From: Desulfuromusa sp.
Lineage (GTDB): Bacteria; Desulfobacterota; Desulfuromonadia; Desulfuromonadales; Geopsychrobacteraceae
Assembly (NCBI GenBank): GCA_016744675.1
Contig: JADGDX010000022.1
Coordinates: 1 to 40,702 of the forward strand
Direction: 5' to 3'
Length of the DNA: 40,702 bases
Position numbers and translations under genes: made by a program. A model generated the notes under the pieces. That model saw only the letters and a program-made list of their open reading frames with translations. It was not told the DNA's origin and ran no database searches. Numbering within the stretch: the first letter of the stretch is position 1; each line of letters begins with the position of its first letter. Below, in pieces: positions 22,900-32,842 of the stretch.

Positions 22900-24963
22900 T
22901 TATGCGATCCGACGAAAATCTGCAATTCCCTCAAACAACCCAGCAATATGAGTCAACAGGGCCAAGCGATTATTTTTTACTGCTTCATCATCGACCATGA
23001 CCATGACTCCATCAAAGAACGCATCAACGGGTTGGCGTAAACTCGCAATCGCTTCCAAAGATCCGACATAGTCCCTCTTTGCATTGAATCCATCAACGCT
23101 CACCTGAACATCCAGTAAACGTTCAAAAAGGATCTTTTCACAATCATCACAGAAGAGGTCTTTATCAACGGGTGCATTGAGACCATCTTTTATAATATTG
23201 CCGACACGCTTAAAAGCACTTGCAAGAGGTTCGAAATCATCACCTTTTTTCAAGGTGGAAAGAGCCTTTATCCGCTCCAAAGCATCAACCGGCTCAACAA
23301 ATGATGCACTCAGAACCGCATCGATCACATCAGCTGGATAATCCTGTGCAGACAACATGTTAACGAACCGTAAGCGAATAAATTTAACGACATCGTTAAT
23401 AATCTCTTCAGCATCACGTTGGAGCTTTGCATCCAATAAATGAACGCTCTTTGAAACCAAGTCAGGAATCGAAACGGCATAACCACGGTCTATAACTATC
23501 GCAAGAATACCAATAGCACTCCGACGTAAAGCATAGGGATCAGCTGTCCCGGTTGGTATGAGCCCAACACTGAAGCACCCACAGATCGTATCAATTTTAT
23601 CTGCGAGAGAGATAAAAGCACCGACATCATCACTAGGGAGATCGCCACCGGCCTGAACTGGAAGGTAATGTTCATAAATTGCCGTTGCAACACGAGAATC
23701 TTCTCCTTCTAAAAGAGCATACTCACGCCCCATAACCCCCTGTAACTCTGGAAACTCATAAACCATCCCTGTTTCAAGATCACATTTGGCAAGGGTTGCA
23801 GCACGTTTGGTCATTTCGAGAGTCTTTGGAGCAAAGGTCTCTGCTAGCTCGGAAGCAAGACTTGTAAAACGAGAAACTTTCTCAAAACTTGTTCCTAATT
23901 TTGCCTGATAAATGACCTTTTTTAGGGCATTTAAGCGATCCTCAAGCTTGCTCTTTTGGTCCTCATTCCAGAAAAACATTGCATCTGACAAACGGGCCCT
24001 AAGAACACGCTCGTTTCCTGCAACAACAACACGAGGGTCCTTCGTCAGAGTATTGGCAATCGTAACGAAGTGGGGTAATAATTTTCCCTGATCATCAATC
24101 AATGTGAAATAACGCTGGTGTTCACGCATACTCGTGATTAGAAGCTCTGGGGGGAGTTGGAGAAAACGTTCTTCGATTGTTCCAGCCAATGCCTGGGGCG
24201 TTTCTACCAAATAACAAACTTCATTTAAAAGATCTTCGTCAGGATTAATCTTACCGCCTAATTCTTTGGCAAGAACTGCAAGCTGCTCTTCGATTAACTT
24301 GCGACGCTTTTCAGCCTGAGGAATCACATGATGCTGTTCAGCGTTAACAATATAGTCTGCAGCACCGCTGACCGTAAATTCACCCGGGGCCATAAAACGA
24401 TGACCACGTGACTTATTCCCACTTTGTGTATCGCCGAAAATAAAAGGAACAATCTCACCATCAAATGTCGCAACAATCCAATGTATGGGACGAACGAAAC
24501 GGATATCAAGATCTTTCCACCGCATCGACTTCTTGAATGGGATTTTACCAATGACTCGGGGAAGGATTTCCGGCAACTGCTCTACCGATTGACCACCCTC
24601 AATGACCTTAGACAGAAACAAGTACTCACCTTTATCTGTCACGATGGTTTTGAGTTCTTCAACACTGACACCATTGGTACGCGCAAAGCCTTCAGCAGCC
24701 TTCGTTGGTTTACCATCAGCATCAAAAGCTATTCGCGCGGGAGGTCCGGTTAACTCAAGTTCTTGACGCTGTTGTTGGGTTGCGACATCAGCGACAGAAA
24801 TTGCCAATCGTCGCGGCGTGGCAAAAGTGCGAATCTCGCCATGTGTTATCCTAACCAGTTCTAATTCCCGACAAAGTAGTTTTTCGATATCTTTCAGCGC
24901 TTGGGGGATAAACCCGGCTGGTATTTCTTCTGTACCCAGTTCTAGAAACAGCTCTACAGACAT
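22900..24963 (-). CDS. glyS: Glycyl-tRNA synthetase beta subunit
   Basis: This protein of 687 residues pairs with GlyQ to charge tRNA-Gly as an alpha2beta2 enzyme. It begins MSVELFLELGTEEIPAGFIP, the family N-terminus, and carries IPFKKSMRWKDLDIRFVRPI, MREHQRYFTLIDDQGKLLPH and DAMFFWNEDQKSKLEDRLNA, all characteristic of GlyS; an HD-like domain lies in the middle and a DALR anticodon-binding domain at the end. I prefer ATG 24963, preceded by GGAGAAG, over an in-frame TTG four codons upstream. It lies between glyQ and ppdK on one strand, 49 bases after glyQ. Length is standard. Confidence 0.97.
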   Translation of the reverse strand: MSVELFLELGTEEIPAGFIPQALKDIEKLLCRELELVRITHGEIRTFATPRRLAISVADVATQQQRQELELTGPPARIAFDADGKPTKAAEGFARTNGVSVEELKTIVTDKGEYLFLSKVIEGGQSVEQLPEILPRVIGKIPFKKSMRWKDLDIRFVRPIHWIVATFDGEIVPFIFGDTQSGNKSRGHRFMAPGEFTVSGAADYIVNAEQHHVIPQAEKRRKLIEEQLAVLAKELGGKINPDEDLLNEVCYLVETPQALAGTIEERFLQLPPELLITSMREHQRYFTLIDDQGKLLPHFVTIANTLTKDPRVVVAGNERVLRARLSDAMFFWNEDQKSKLEDRLNALKKVIYQAKLGTSFEKVSRFTSLASELAETFAPKTLEMTKRAATLAKCDLETGMVYEFPELQGVMGREYALLEGEDSRVATAIYEHYLPVQAGGDLPSDDVGAFISLADKIDTICGCFSVGLIPTGTADPYALRRSAIGILAIVIDRGYAVSIPDLVSKSVHLLDAKLQRDAEEIINDVVKFIRLRFVNMLSAQDYPADVIDAVLSASFVEPVDALERIKALSTLKKGDDFEPLASAFKRVGNIIKDGLNAPVDKDLFCDDCEKILFERLLDVQVSVDGFNAKRDYVGSLEAIASLRQPVDAFFDGVMVMVDDEAVKNNRLALLTHIAGLFEGIADFRRIA

Positions 24964-25012
24964 GTTCTTCTCCAATTATAAACAGCAACCAAGGTATTGG
25001 TTAAACGGATCA

Positions 25013-25882
25013 TCATTTCTTAAGCAGAGGAAATCCAAGTTTCTCACGCTGCTTGACATAGCCTTCAGCGCACATTTTTGCCATATTACGAACCCGACCA
25101 ATATAACTTGCCCGCTCGGTGACTGAAATCGCATTACGAGCATCAAGCAAATTGAAGGCATGGGAACATTTCAATACAAAATCATAGGCGGGAAAAACAA
25201 GATCTTTCCCAACCAGTTGAAGAGATTCCTTTTCGTACATATTGAAGAGTTGGAAGAGCATGTCCGTATCAGCTTCTTCAAAATTGTAGTGTGAGAACTC
25301 AACTTCTGTCTGATGATGGATATCACCGTATTTGATTCCATCAACCCATTCTAAGTCGTAAACATTATCGACTCCCTGAAGATACATGGCGATACGCTCG
25401 CACCCGTAGGTTATTTCTCCAGAAATTGGTTTAAGATCAATCCCGCCACACTGCTGGAAATAAGTGAATTGGGTTATTTCCATACCATCAAGCCAAACCT
25501 CCCAACCAAGTCCCCACGCACCAAGAGTAGGTCCTTCCCAGTTATCTTCAACAAATCTGATATCATGTGCTAACGGATCAATTCCGAAACTCTTCAAAGA
25601 ATCAAGATATAAATCTTGTATGTTTTGTGGCGATGGCTTCAAAATGACCTGGAATTGATAATAATGTTGAAGTCGGTTAGGGTTCTCTCCATACCGACCA
25701 TCGGTTGGACGACGAGATGGTTCAACATAAGCGACATTCCACGGTTCCGGTCCCAACGCACGCAAAAAAGTAGCTGGATTAAAGGTACCAGCACCCTTTT
25801 CAATGTCATATGGTTGCTGAATAATACAGCCCTGTTCGGCCCAATAGCTTTGCAATGAAAGAATTAAATTTTGAAAAGTCAC
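25013..25882 (-). CDS. glyQ: Glycyl-tRNA synthetase alpha subunit
   Basis: The 289-residue catalytic subunit activates glycine and charges tRNA-Gly. Its sequence is strongly conserved: [74 protein letters not shown] and [12 protein letters not shown]. The GTG at 25882 ([14 protein letters not shown]) is the start, because GGAGG lies 4 bases upstream; the longer frame would add 10 residues with no homology. It is the first gene of a unit with glyS and ppdK, driven by the promoter at 25949-25977. Confidence 0.97.
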   Translation of the reverse strand: MTFQNLILSLQSYWAEQGCIIQQPYDIEKGAGTFNPATFLRALGPEPWNVAYVEPSRRPTDGRYGENPNRLQHYYQFQVILKPSPQNIQDLYLDSLKSFGIDPLAHDIRFVEDNWEGPTLGAWGLGWEVWLDGMEITQFTYFQQCGGIDLKPISGEITYGCERIAMYLQGVDNVYDLEWVDGIKYGDIHHQTEVEFSHYNFEEADTDMLFQLFNMYEKESLQLVGKDLVFPAYDFVLKCSHAFNLLDARNAISVTERASYIGRVRNMAKMCAEGYVKQREKLGFPLLKK

Positions 25883-25948
25883 GATACCTCCGAAAAACTG
25901 AAAAATACACACAATTTGAGTGCATGTCGGTACAAAAACAGAAACGCG

Positions 25949-25977
25949 AGTTTAGCTTTCGCCCCTTAAGATGTCAA
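25949..25977 (-). promoter_or_regulatory. Sigma-70 promoter of glyQ-glyS-ppdK
   Basis: Read on the minus strand: TTGACA (25972-25977), a 17-base spacer and TAAACT (25949-25954), 66 bases before the glyQ start. The -35 box is perfect and the -10 box matches four of six. It lies in the gap between recO and glyQ, so the gly genes need not depend on recO transcription. Confidence 0.6.
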
Positions 25978-25988
25978 GATTCGCAAAG

Positions 25989-26732
25989 TCAAAGTTGGGA
26001 AAGAAACCTAAGTGATTTTGGCTCTCTCGGCAAAACCTGATGAAGAACTTGCTGGAGGATTTCACTCGATTGTTGAAGAGTTTTCTGACCAAAAGAAAAA
26101 CCATCAAATTGTTGATGAGCAACCTTCAAAGTACGCGCTAAAGACCCAACAGTTCCTAAGTCTATATCAATTCCACTGTCGTCCGCACACATCATACAAA
26201 GGCAACCTCCACGGCGCGCATCAAAACGAATCAGTTCTTGATTAAATATCTTCAGGCACTCACTACAGTGAAGTAAATGAGGCATATAGCCAAGGAGGTA
26301 GATCAAACGCAATTCAAAAAGGAGCCTAGCGACCAGTTCATCCCCACCGCTTTCGAGATATGATAAAAAACTACACAATAATTCGTAAACAATCAGATGA
26401 GGCTCACCTTCTTCAAGGAGAAGGCTCACCAATTCGACACCATAACTGGCAAGAGTTAAACTCCTTAAGTTGCGCCTTAACCCAAGGTGAGCATCAACGA
26501 GTTCTCCATCTTCAAGAATTAAAAAATCTCCTCGACCTTTTTTCCATTGAAAAACGGCTTTTGTAAGAGGTTCAAGAACTGCAGAAAAACGCTTACGGCT
26601 TTTCCTTGCAGCTTTCGCGAAGCCCTTTTGTAGACCATACTCAGCAGAAAAAAGAGTCAAGATCTTATCCGACTCTCCATAATTGGTTTGTTGAAGGATC
26701 AAAGCTTCACATCGTTGCTGAAGATGTAACAT
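25989..26732 (-). CDS. recO: DNA repair protein RecO
   Basis: This protein of 247 residues works with RecF and RecR to load RecA on SSB-coated gaps and to anneal strands. The N-terminal OB-fold shows CEALILQQTNYGESDKILTL and the C-terminal part a helical domain with a zinc-finger pair (HCSECL and CLCMMC; the RecO zinc site). Length is usual. The frame begins MLHLQQRCEAL. It lies 53 bases after mgtE on the same strand and probably shares its transcript; the glyQ promoter follows its stop. Confidence 0.9.
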   Translation of the reverse strand: MLHLQQRCEALILQQTNYGESDKILTLFSAEYGLQKGFAKAARKSRKRFSAVLEPLTKAVFQWKKGRGDFLILEDGELVDAHLGLRRNLRSLTLASYGVELVSLLLEEGEPHLIVYELLCSFLSYLESGGDELVARLLFELRLIYLLGYMPHLLHCSECLKIFNQELIRFDARRGGCLCMMCADDSGIDIDLGTVGSLARTLKVAHQQFDGFSFGQKTLQQSSEILQQVLHQVLPREPKSLRFLSQL

Positions 26733-26785
26733 AACTTTGAATTATCCCCGAAAGAAGATGTGAACAATAGGAACGTACAGTAAAG

Positions 26786-28150
26786 CTAAATCAAGTAGGG
26801 TAAAAATAGAGTCGCCGTACTAAAATAGATAAGGATTCCGGTAATATCATTAACAGTTTGGACGATCGGACTAGAGGCAATTGCTGGATCAATTCCGACT
26901 TTCTTAAAGAAAGCCGTCACCAGAACTCCCAAACAAGCCGCAAGAGTTATCGCTGTAATCATTGCCACGCCGACAACGAGGCCAAAATAAGCATTCTGAT
27001 GCCAAACCGCAGCAACAATAGAAATAACAAATCCGCAAACGGTGCCCATAATCAAACCGACACGCAACTCTTTTAAGAATATTTTTTTCAACATAGAGAA
27101 ATCAACTCTACCAGTTGCAAATCCACGAACCAAAATTGTTGATGTCTGGCTGCCAACATTCCCCCCCATTCCAGTAATAACAGGAATAAATGAAATCAGC
27201 ATAATTGCCTGCTCTAGAGTGGCCTTAAAGTACCACATCAAGGTACCAGTCACGACTCCACCACAAAGTGTTGTCAACAACCAAGGAAGCCTTAAACGAG
27301 CAATTTTAAGAGATTTGAAGCCTAATAGCATCTCATCTTCGCTGGTACCAGCCATTCTCAGGATATCTTCTGTCGCCTCATCACGCATGACATCAATGAC
27401 ATCATCAACTGTAATCAATCCAAGTAATTTCCCTTGATCATCAACTACTGGGATAGCTAATAAATTATACTTAGCGACAAGAGCGGCAACCTCTTCCTGA
27501 TCCATGTCAGTTCTTACCCGCATGACGTTTGAAGACATCACATCACACAATTTCGTTCCTGGAGGAACTGTCAATAACTGACGTAAAGATAATACTCCAA
27601 CAAGATGGTTATGCTCATCAGTTACGTAAACATAGAAAACCATTTCATAGTCTTCTGCATCCTGGAGAGATTCAATGGCGTTCTTTACGGTAATATCTTG
27701 GTCAAGAAAAAACACGTCGGTAGACATGATACTACCAGCTGTCTCTTCATCATAACCAAGGAGATGCTCAACATCCTCAGATTGATCTTCATGAAGTTCT
27801 GTAAGTATTTCTTCAGCTAACTCAGAAGGCAAGCTACGGATAAAAACAGCGCTGTCATCATCCGCCATTTCATGAACAATAGAAATCAGGTAATCTTTAT
27901 CTAAAAGTTCGGCAAGTAAAGGCCACGATTCAGGTTCAAGTTCAGCAAGAACATCAGCAACACGATCAAGATCAGGAGTAAGTTCCAGAAGTGTTTTCTG
28001 AGAATTGATATCAAAATATCGAAATAAATGTGCAATGTCCGCAGGGTGTATTTTACCCAAAGCTTTTTTTAAATTTGTCGTAGCGCCACGCCGTAGCAAC
28101 TTGCTAACGGTTCCTTGCAGAACCTGCATTTTTTGTTCATGCATAATCAT
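26786..28150 (-). CDS. mgtE: Magnesium transporter MgtE
   Basis: The 454-residue protein has an N-terminal superhelical domain (about 15-130, HPADIAHLFRYF...DKDYLISIVHEM), two CBS domains (about 135-265, with DEETAGSIMSTD and LLGLITVDDVID) and a membrane domain of five helices (about 285-454). The pore region PVITGMGGNVGSQTSTILVR is the MgtE signature. In this family the cytosolic domains sense Mg2+ and close the channel. It passes Mg2+ and sometimes Co2+ into the cell. The ATG at 28150 has only a weak ribosome site; ATG 28144 is possible. It probably heads a unit with recO behind the promoter at 28188-28216. Confidence 0.95.
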   Translation of the reverse strand: MIMHEQKMQVLQGTVSKLLRRGATTNLKKALGKIHPADIAHLFRYFDINSQKTLLELTPDLDRVADVLAELEPESWPLLAELLDKDYLISIVHEMADDDSAVFIRSLPSELAEEILTELHEDQSEDVEHLLGYDEETAGSIMSTDVFFLDQDITVKNAIESLQDAEDYEMVFYVYVTDEHNHLVGVLSLRQLLTVPPGTKLCDVMSSNVMRVRTDMDQEEVAALVAKYNLLAIPVVDDQGKLLGLITVDDVIDVMRDEATEDILRMAGTSEDEMLLGFKSLKIARLRLPWLLTTLCGGVVTGTLMWYFKATLEQAIMLISFIPVITGMGGNVGSQTSTILVRGFATGRVDFSMLKKIFLKELRVGLIMGTVCGFVISIVAAVWHQNAYFGLVVGVAMITAITLAACLGVLVTAFFKKVGIDPAIASSPIVQTVNDITGILIYFSTATLFLPYLI

Positions 28151-28187
28151 TACCGAAATGTCTTCTGGTTAAAGTACTTGCTGCAAG

Positions 28188-28216
28188 AAATTAACACTAC
28201 TACCTAGGTGAGTCAA
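28188..28216 (-). promoter_or_regulatory. Sigma-70 promoter of mgtE
   Basis: Read on the minus strand: TTGACT (28211-28216), a 17-base spacer and TAATTT (28188-28193), about 38 bases before the mgtE start and 21 bases after the ribosomal operon terminator. I see no conserved M-box or other long riboswitch structure in this short leader. Confidence 0.6.
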
Positions 28217-28236
28217 CGAGTCGAAAAAGACAAAAA

Positions 28237-28264
28237 AAGGGCAAAGAAAAAATTCTTTGCCCTT
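28237..28264 (-). terminator. Intrinsic terminator of the ribosomal super-operon
   Basis: AAGGGCAAAGAA and TTCTTTGCCCTT pair over 12 bp with a 4-base loop. On the minus strand the stem ends in CCC followed by seven Ts. It lies 25 bases after the rplQ stop. Confidence 0.92.
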
Positions 28265-28288
28265 AAAATCTTAACAATTTAGGAAATA

Positions 28289-28723
28289 TCAGGCTGTCTC
28301 TTCTGCTTTGACATTTTCCTCTGAGTCGGTTTTCACAACGACATCAGATGTTTTTTTAGGAGTGTAACCCTCCTCAACCAATTCAATGATTGACATAGGC
28401 GCGTTGTCACCCTGCCGATTTTCAAGTTTGATAATCCGCGTAAAACCACCTGGACGCTCTGCATATCGAGGTGCAATCATTTCAAAAACTTTGGCCACAA
28501 CCTTTGGGTCACGAATGACTTGTAACGCTTGTCTCCGTGCATGAAGGTCACCACGCTTACCTAAGGTAATCATCTTGTCGACTAACTTACGTAGTTCTTT
28601 AGCACGAGTAACTGTCGTTGTGATTTTTTCATTTTCGAAAAATGAAGTTACCATGTTACGCATCATATGTTGACGGTGGTCAGGCTTTCTACCAAGACGC
28701 CTACCAGATTTATTATGCCGCAT
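28289..28723 (-). CDS. rplQ: 50S ribosomal protein L17
   Basis: L17 of 144 residues sits near the exit tunnel of the large subunit. It has the family start [20 protein letters not shown] and the segments [20 protein letters not shown] and [22 protein letters not shown]-terminal tail of about 25 residues rich in Glu, Lys and Val extends beyond the usual 116-120-residue core; such tails occur in several Deltaproteobacteria. It is the last gene of the cluster, 37 bases after rpoA, and is followed by the operon terminator. Confidence 0.97.
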   Translation of the reverse strand: MRHNKSGRRLGRKPDHRQHMMRNMVTSFFENEKITTTVTRAKELRKLVDKMITLGKRGDLHARRQALQVIRDPKVVAKVFEMIAPRYAERPGGFTRIIKLENRQGDNAPMSIIELVEEGYTPKKTSDVVVKTDSEENVKAEETA

Positions 28724-28760
28724 TGTAATTGTTCCTTTCTAAAAAACTAACAAAGGGAGA

Positions 28761-29771
28761 CTATTCGTCGTCATGACCCTTTTGAATCAATTTCAAATAA
28801 TCTGGATCTGGAAAATTATCCAATTTAATACCAAGACCTAAACCCATTTCAGAAAGAATATCTTTTATTTCATTTAAAGATTTCCGGCCAAAGTTTTGAG
28901 TTTTAAGCATCTCAGCTTCAGACTTTTGTACCAACTCACCAATCAGGTTAATCTGAGCATTCTTCAAACAGTTAGCACTTCGAACTGACAGCTCTAACTC
29001 TTCAACAGAACGGTATAGATTTTCATTGATTTTTTGCTTTTCATTAGTTTCTTCCTCTAATACTGGCTCTTCCGCTTCATCAAAGTTGATGAAAATTTGC
29101 AGCTGCTCTTTATAAATCTTAGCAGCATAAGCAACAGCATCTTCAGGTTTCACACTTCCATCTGTATATAATTCAAGAGTCAATTTATCGTAATCAGTAA
29201 TTTGCTCAACACGAGCATTTGAGACATTATAATTGACTTTTGAGATGGGTGAAAAGATTGCATCAATGGGAATCGTTCCTACAGGAGCACTATCATCGCG
29301 ATTCTTTTCAGCTGAGACATACCCCTTACCCATGTCAACGGTCATATCAATTTCTAGGTCAGTCTCATCACCGCAAGTTGCGATATGATGATCAGGATTT
29401 AAAACTTCAACATTATTATCTGTAATAATGTCACCTGCTTTAATAACTCCGGCGCCTTTTTTAACAATCCGGACATTTCTTCCATCATGTCCATGAAGCC
29501 GAACTTTAACACCCTTTAAGTTAAGAATGATGTCGGTAACATCTTCTGTAACACCAACAACACTCGAGAACTCATGCTGAACGTTTTTAATACGTACAGA
29601 AGTAATTGCAGCCCCCTGAAGTGAAGACAGAAGTATGCGACGTAAAGAGTTTCCTAGAGTTGTACCAAACCCACGCTCAAATGGCTCAGCAATAAATTTA
29701 CCATAAGTATCGGTTAATTCAGTTGCTTCCAAACGCGTCGGTTTGATCAGATCTCTCCAGTTTTTGTACAT
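28761..29771 (-). CDS. rpoA: RNA polymerase alpha subunit
   Basis: The 336-residue alpha subunit has an assembly N-terminal domain (about 1-235; [20 protein letters not shown] is the dimerisation signature) and a C-terminal domain (about 265-325; [20 protein letters not shown], then [20 protein letters not shown]) for UP-element and activator contacts. The domains are joined by an acidic linker ([15 protein letters not shown]). It lies between rpsD and rplQ, the usual alpha-operon place. The start ATG at 29771 is preceded by GAGAGGGAG. Confidence 0.98.
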   Translation of the reverse strand: MYKNWRDLIKPTRLEATELTDTYGKFIAEPFERGFGTTLGNSLRRILLSSLQGAAITSVRIKNVQHEFSSVVGVTEDVTDIILNLKGVKVRLHGHDGRNVRIVKKGAGVIKAGDIITDNNVEVLNPDHHIATCGDETDLEIDMTVDMGKGYVSAEKNRDDSAPVGTIPIDAIFSPISKVNYNVSNARVEQITDYDKLTLELYTDGSVKPEDAVAYAAKIYKEQLQIFINFDEAEEPVLEEETNEKQKINENLYRSVEELELSVRSANCLKNAQINLIGELVQKSEAEMLKTQNFGRKSLNEIKDILSEMGLGLGIKLDNFPDPDYLKLIQKGHDDE

Positions 29772-29813
29772 ATATCAATTCTCCCTCTCAAGAATTCCTG
29801 ACGAGGTTGTCAA

Positions 29814-30443
29814 TTACTTAGAGTAAAGTTCAACAATCAGTTGCTCTTGGAACTCAGGTGTCGTCAATTCACTTCGCACTGGTAGTGTCTTGATTGTACC
29901 CTTAAAAGTATCACGCTCAAGCTCAACCCATGATGGCAAACCACGACGCATAACGCTATCCAATGATTCATTGATACAAGTCACTTCGCGACTCTTTTCA
30001 CGCAAGGTAACAACATCATTTGGACGCACTAAATATGATGGAATATTGACTTTCTGCCCATTAACCTGAAAATGACCATGACGAACTAGAGTTCTAGCCT
30101 GAGCACGTGAGACAGAAAAACCAAGCCGATAAATAGCACTATCGAGGCGGCGTTCAAGCAACATAAGCAAATTTTCGCCTGTAACACCCTTCATGCGATC
30201 CGCTTTAGCAAAGTACAATCTGAACTGCTTCTCTTGCAATCCATAAGTACGTTTCATCTTTTGCTTTTCACGCAATTGAGTTCCATAATCTGAAACCTTA
30301 GTACGGCGCTGACCATGTTGCCCAGGCGCATAATTACGACGCTCCAAAGCACATTTATCGGTATAACATCTGTCCCCCTTAAGGAACAGTTTTGAATTTT
30401 CTCTTCTGCACTGACGGCAGACTGGACCAGAGTATCTAGACAA
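29814..30443 (-). CDS. rpsD: 30S ribosomal protein S4 (zinc form)
   Basis: S4 of 209 residues nucleates small-subunit assembly on 16S rRNA and in many bacteria represses the alpha operon. The N-terminus has the four cysteines of the zinc-binding (C+) form: [20 protein letters not shown] with C at 9, 12, 26 and then DKC. The S4 RNA-binding domain follows ([20 protein letters not shown]). Length is the usual 200-210. The spacing to rpsK is 18 bases. Confidence 0.97.
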   Translation of the reverse strand: MSRYSGPVCRQCRRENSKLFLKGDRCYTDKCALERRNYAPGQHGQRRTKVSDYGTQLREKQKMKRTYGLQEKQFRLYFAKADRMKGVTGENLLMLLERRLDSAIYRLGFSVSRAQARTLVRHGHFQVNGQKVNIPSYLVRPNDVVTLREKSREVTCINESLDSVMRRGLPSWVELERDTFKGTIKTLPVRSELTTPEFQEQLIVELYSK

Positions 30444-30461
30444 CTTCTTCCTCCTTGATGC

Positions 30462-30857
30462 TTAAACGCGACGACGCTTGGGCGGACGACAACCATTATG
30501 CGGGATTGGTGTTACGTCCTTAATCATTGTAACTGTCAAACCAGCCAAAGAAAGTGCACGCAAAGCCGATTCACGGCCACTGCCTGGACCTTTGACATAA
30601 GCCTCTACTGAACGCATACCGTGCTCCATTGCCTTTGTTGCAGCATCTTCAGCAGCAATCTGGGCTGCAAATGGAGTACTTTTCCGTGAACCTTTAAATC
30701 CCTTAGCTCCAGAAGTAGACCATGCGACAACGTTGCCAACTGGATCGCAAATCGTCACGATTGTATTGTTAAAGGTAGATTGAATATGTACAACACCCTT
30801 AGCAATATTTTTCTTCTCTACTTTTTTACGTACGACTTTTTTTCCTGATTTAGCCAT
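30462..30857 (-). CDS. rpsK: 30S ribosomal protein S11
   Basis: S11 of 131 residues lies on the platform of the small subunit near the mRNA exit. It has a basic Lys-rich N-terminus ([14 protein letters not shown]), the core [40 protein letters not shown] and the C-terminal [20 protein letters not shown], all standard. It is 11 bases after rpsM and 18 before rpsD. Confidence 0.98.
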   Translation of the reverse strand: MAKSGKKVVRKKVEKKNIAKGVVHIQSTFNNTIVTICDPVGNVVAWSTSGAKGFKGSRKSTPFAAQIAAEDAATKAMEHGMRSVEAYVKGPGSGRESALRALSLAGLTVTMIKDVTPIPHNGCRPPKRRRV

Positions 30858-30868
30858 GATAACTCCGC

Positions 30869-31237
30869 TTATTTCTTCTTACCAGCAACTGTTTTCTTCG
30901 GACCCTTACGAGTCCGTGAATTATTTTTGGTGTTCTGGCCGCGTACGGGTAACCCCTTACGATGTCTTAGACCACGATAACAACCAAGGTCCATCAATCG
31001 TTTAATATTCATTGTAAGTGAACGACGCAAATCACCCTCGACACTACAATCCTTATCGACGAGTTCCCGTATCTTGACTAATTCTGATTCAGTCAAATCA
31101 TCAGTGCGGGTATCATAACTAATACCAGCCTGTGAGAGAATATTTTGCGACGTAGTGCGACCAATCCCATAAATATAGGTCATGGCCACTTCAATGCGCT
31201 TGTTACGCGGTAAATCGACTCCAGCAATACGTGCCAA
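30869..31237 (-). CDS. rpsM: 30S ribosomal protein S13
   Basis: S13 of 122 residues lies in the head of the small subunit and contacts the P-site tRNA and bridge B1. Motifs are [27 protein letters not shown] (helix-hairpin-helix region) and the C-terminal [20 protein letters not shown] plus a basic [12 protein letters not shown] tail. AGGAGG lies in the gap before the ATG. It is 17 bases after rpmJ. Confidence 0.98.
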   Translation of the reverse strand: MARIAGVDLPRNKRIEVAMTYIYGIGRTTSQNILSQAGISYDTRTDDLTESELVKIRELVDKDCSVEGDLRRSLTMNIKRLMDLGCYRGLRHRKGLPVRGQNTKNNSRTRKGPKKTVAGKKK

Positions 31238-31254
31238 TTTTTCCTCCTAGGGCC

Positions 31255-31368
31255 TTATCCCTGTCTTTGCTTGTGTTTGGGATTCTCGCAGATGATCCGG
31301 ATAACACCTTTGCGTTTAATAACCTTGCATTTATCACAGATCTTCTTAACCGAAGCTCTTACCTTCAT
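31255..31368 (-). CDS. rpmJ: 50S ribosomal protein L36 (zinc form)
   Basis: This 37-residue protein begins [20 protein letters not shown] and ends with KQRQG. The zinc ligands of the C+ form are present: C11, C14, C27 and H32 (CDKC then CENPKH). L36 binds 23S rRNA near the peptidyl transferase region. AAAGGA lies about 8 bases before the ATG. It sits between map and rpsM; infA, which lies here in many bacteria, is absent from the 66-base gap to map. The gene is easy to miss because of its length. Confidence 0.96.
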   Translation of the reverse strand: MKVRASVKKICDKCKVIKRKGVIRIICENPKHKQRQG

Positions 31369-31434
31369 TCTGAGATCCTTTTCCTATTAAATACACTCAT
31401 CAACAGCTGACGAGCCTGACATTAACTATTTAAA

Positions 31435-32181
31435 TTACAAACGGGTCATTACTTCTGGCCCATTGTGAGTAATCGCTATTGTATGTTCAAAATGTGCAGA
31501 ACGTTTTCCGTCAACCGTTACTGCCGTCCAACCATCTTCAAGGACTTTAACTTTGGGTGATCCAACATTAACCATAGGTTCAATAGCAAATGTCATACCC
31601 TGTTTCAACTTTGGCCCACGCCCAGGTGAACCATAGTTCGGAATCTGGGGTTCTTCGTGTAATTGCCTACCAATACCATGGCCAACAAATTCACGAACAA
31701 TGCTAAAACCCTCTGATTCAGCTAACGATTGAACTGCGTTTGAAATATCAGTCAAATGAGCGTCAACTTGGGCTGCTTCTATCCCAGCAATTAAAGAATC
31801 TCGGGTCACATCAAGAAGGTGATCTGTTTCAGAATCAATTTGTCCCACGGGAATAGTAACAGCTGAATCCCCATAATAACCGTCAAATATCAAACCAAAA
31901 TCAATACTTACAATATCACCATCAGAGAGAGGATCTTTATTTGCAAAACCATGCACAACACGATCATTTGGTGAAGCGCATATTGTAAATGGAAATCCAC
32001 CATACCCCTTAAAAGCAGGTCTTGCATTCCATCTATGGCAACACTCTTCAGCTAAACAATCCAGCTCTAAAGTTGTAACTCCTGGCCGTACCTTTTCTCG
32101 GAGAGTCTCTAAAACCTCTGCAACCATACGTCCAGCTGTACGCATTTTTTTTACTTCTTGAATTGATTTTACAATAATCAA
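31435..32181 (-). CDS. map: Methionine aminopeptidase, type I
   Basis: This protein of 248 residues removes the initiator methionine from nascent proteins. The metal ligands are all visible: two Asp in SIDFGLIFDGYYGDSAVT, His in FVGHGIGRQLHEEP, Glu in FAIEPMV and Glu in FEHTIAIT; the substrate His lies in RVVHGFANKD. Length matches type Ia enzymes without an N-terminal extension. The ATG is 1 base after the adk stop, so the two genes are tightly coupled. Confidence 0.97.
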   Translation of the reverse strand: MIIVKSIQEVKKMRTAGRMVAEVLETLREKVRPGVTTLELDCLAEECCHRWNARPAFKGYGGFPFTICASPNDRVVHGFANKDPLSDGDIVSIDFGLIFDGYYGDSAVTIPVGQIDSETDHLLDVTRDSLIAGIEAAQVDAHLTDISNAVQSLAESEGFSIVREFVGHGIGRQLHEEPQIPNYGSPGRGPKLKQGMTFAIEPMVNVGSPKVKVLEDGWTAVTVDGKRSAHFEHTIAITHNGPEVMTRL

Positions 32182-32182
32182 T

Positions 32183-32830
32183 TCAAACAGCCTGAAGTGC
32201 AGTGCTTATCTGATCCCTCACTGAATTGATCTCACCCATACCATCAACAGAGACAAGCAACCCTTCCTTCGTGTAATAATCTTCCAAAGGGGCTGTTTGC
32301 TGATGATAAACTTGCATTCTATTTCTTATAGTTTCCTCAACATCATCATCACGCTGAATCAATTGGCCACCACAAGAAAGACAGCTTCCATCACTTGCAG
32401 GAGGGTCATAACGCAAATGGTACCCCTTACCACAGTCCGCACAAGTACGACGTCCCGTCAATCGCTCAACCAATGCTTCAGTCTCAACCTGCAACGATAT
32501 TACTGAATCTAGTTCTTTATCTAATCCAGCAAGTACATGCTTAAGCGCATCAGCTTGAGGTTGTGTGCGAGGAAACCCGTCAAGAATAAATCCTCGTTCG
32601 CAATCGTCTTGCTGTAAACGTTCACGTACAATTCCAACAACAACATCATCAGATACGAGAGCACCAGAATCCATACTCTCTTTTGCTTTAATTCCCATCG
32701 GAGATTGATCTTGTACGGCAGCACGCAACATATCACCCGTAGATATTTGGGGAATGTTGAAGGCTGTCACCAACATTGCGGCCTGCGTACCCTTACCGGC
32801 GCCAGGAGGACCAAGCAATACAATCTTCAT
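32183..32830 (-). CDS. adk: Adenylate kinase (zinc-lid form)
   Basis: Adk of 215 residues converts ATP plus AMP into two ADP. The P-loop is GPPGAGKGTQ (7-16), the AMP site has STGDMLRAAV, and the core has GFILDGFPRTQPQA. The LID domain carries four cysteines (TCADCGKGYHLRYD... and GSCLSCGG), the structural zinc site found in many Gram-positives and Deltaproteobacteria. It lies 12 bases after secY and 1 before map, the usual spc-operon arrangement. Confidence 0.98.
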   Translation of the reverse strand: MKIVLLGPPGAGKGTQAAMLVTAFNIPQISTGDMLRAAVQDQSPMGIKAKESMDSGALVSDDVVVGIVRERLQQDDCERGFILDGFPRTQPQADALKHVLAGLDKELDSVISLQVETEALVERLTGRRTCADCGKGYHLRYDPPASDGSCLSCGGQLIQRDDDVEETIRNRMQVYHQQTAPLEDYYTKEGLLVSVDGMGEINSVRDQISTALQAV

Positions 32831-32842
32831 GAGAAAAAGAAC

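Noticed and set aside
24424-24753. Plus-strand open frame opposite glyS
   Set aside because: Shadow of the conserved glyS coding sequence, with no independent evidence.
28151-28236. Mg2+ riboswitch (M-box) before mgtE
   Set aside because: The leader after the predicted promoter is under 40 bases, too short for the structure.
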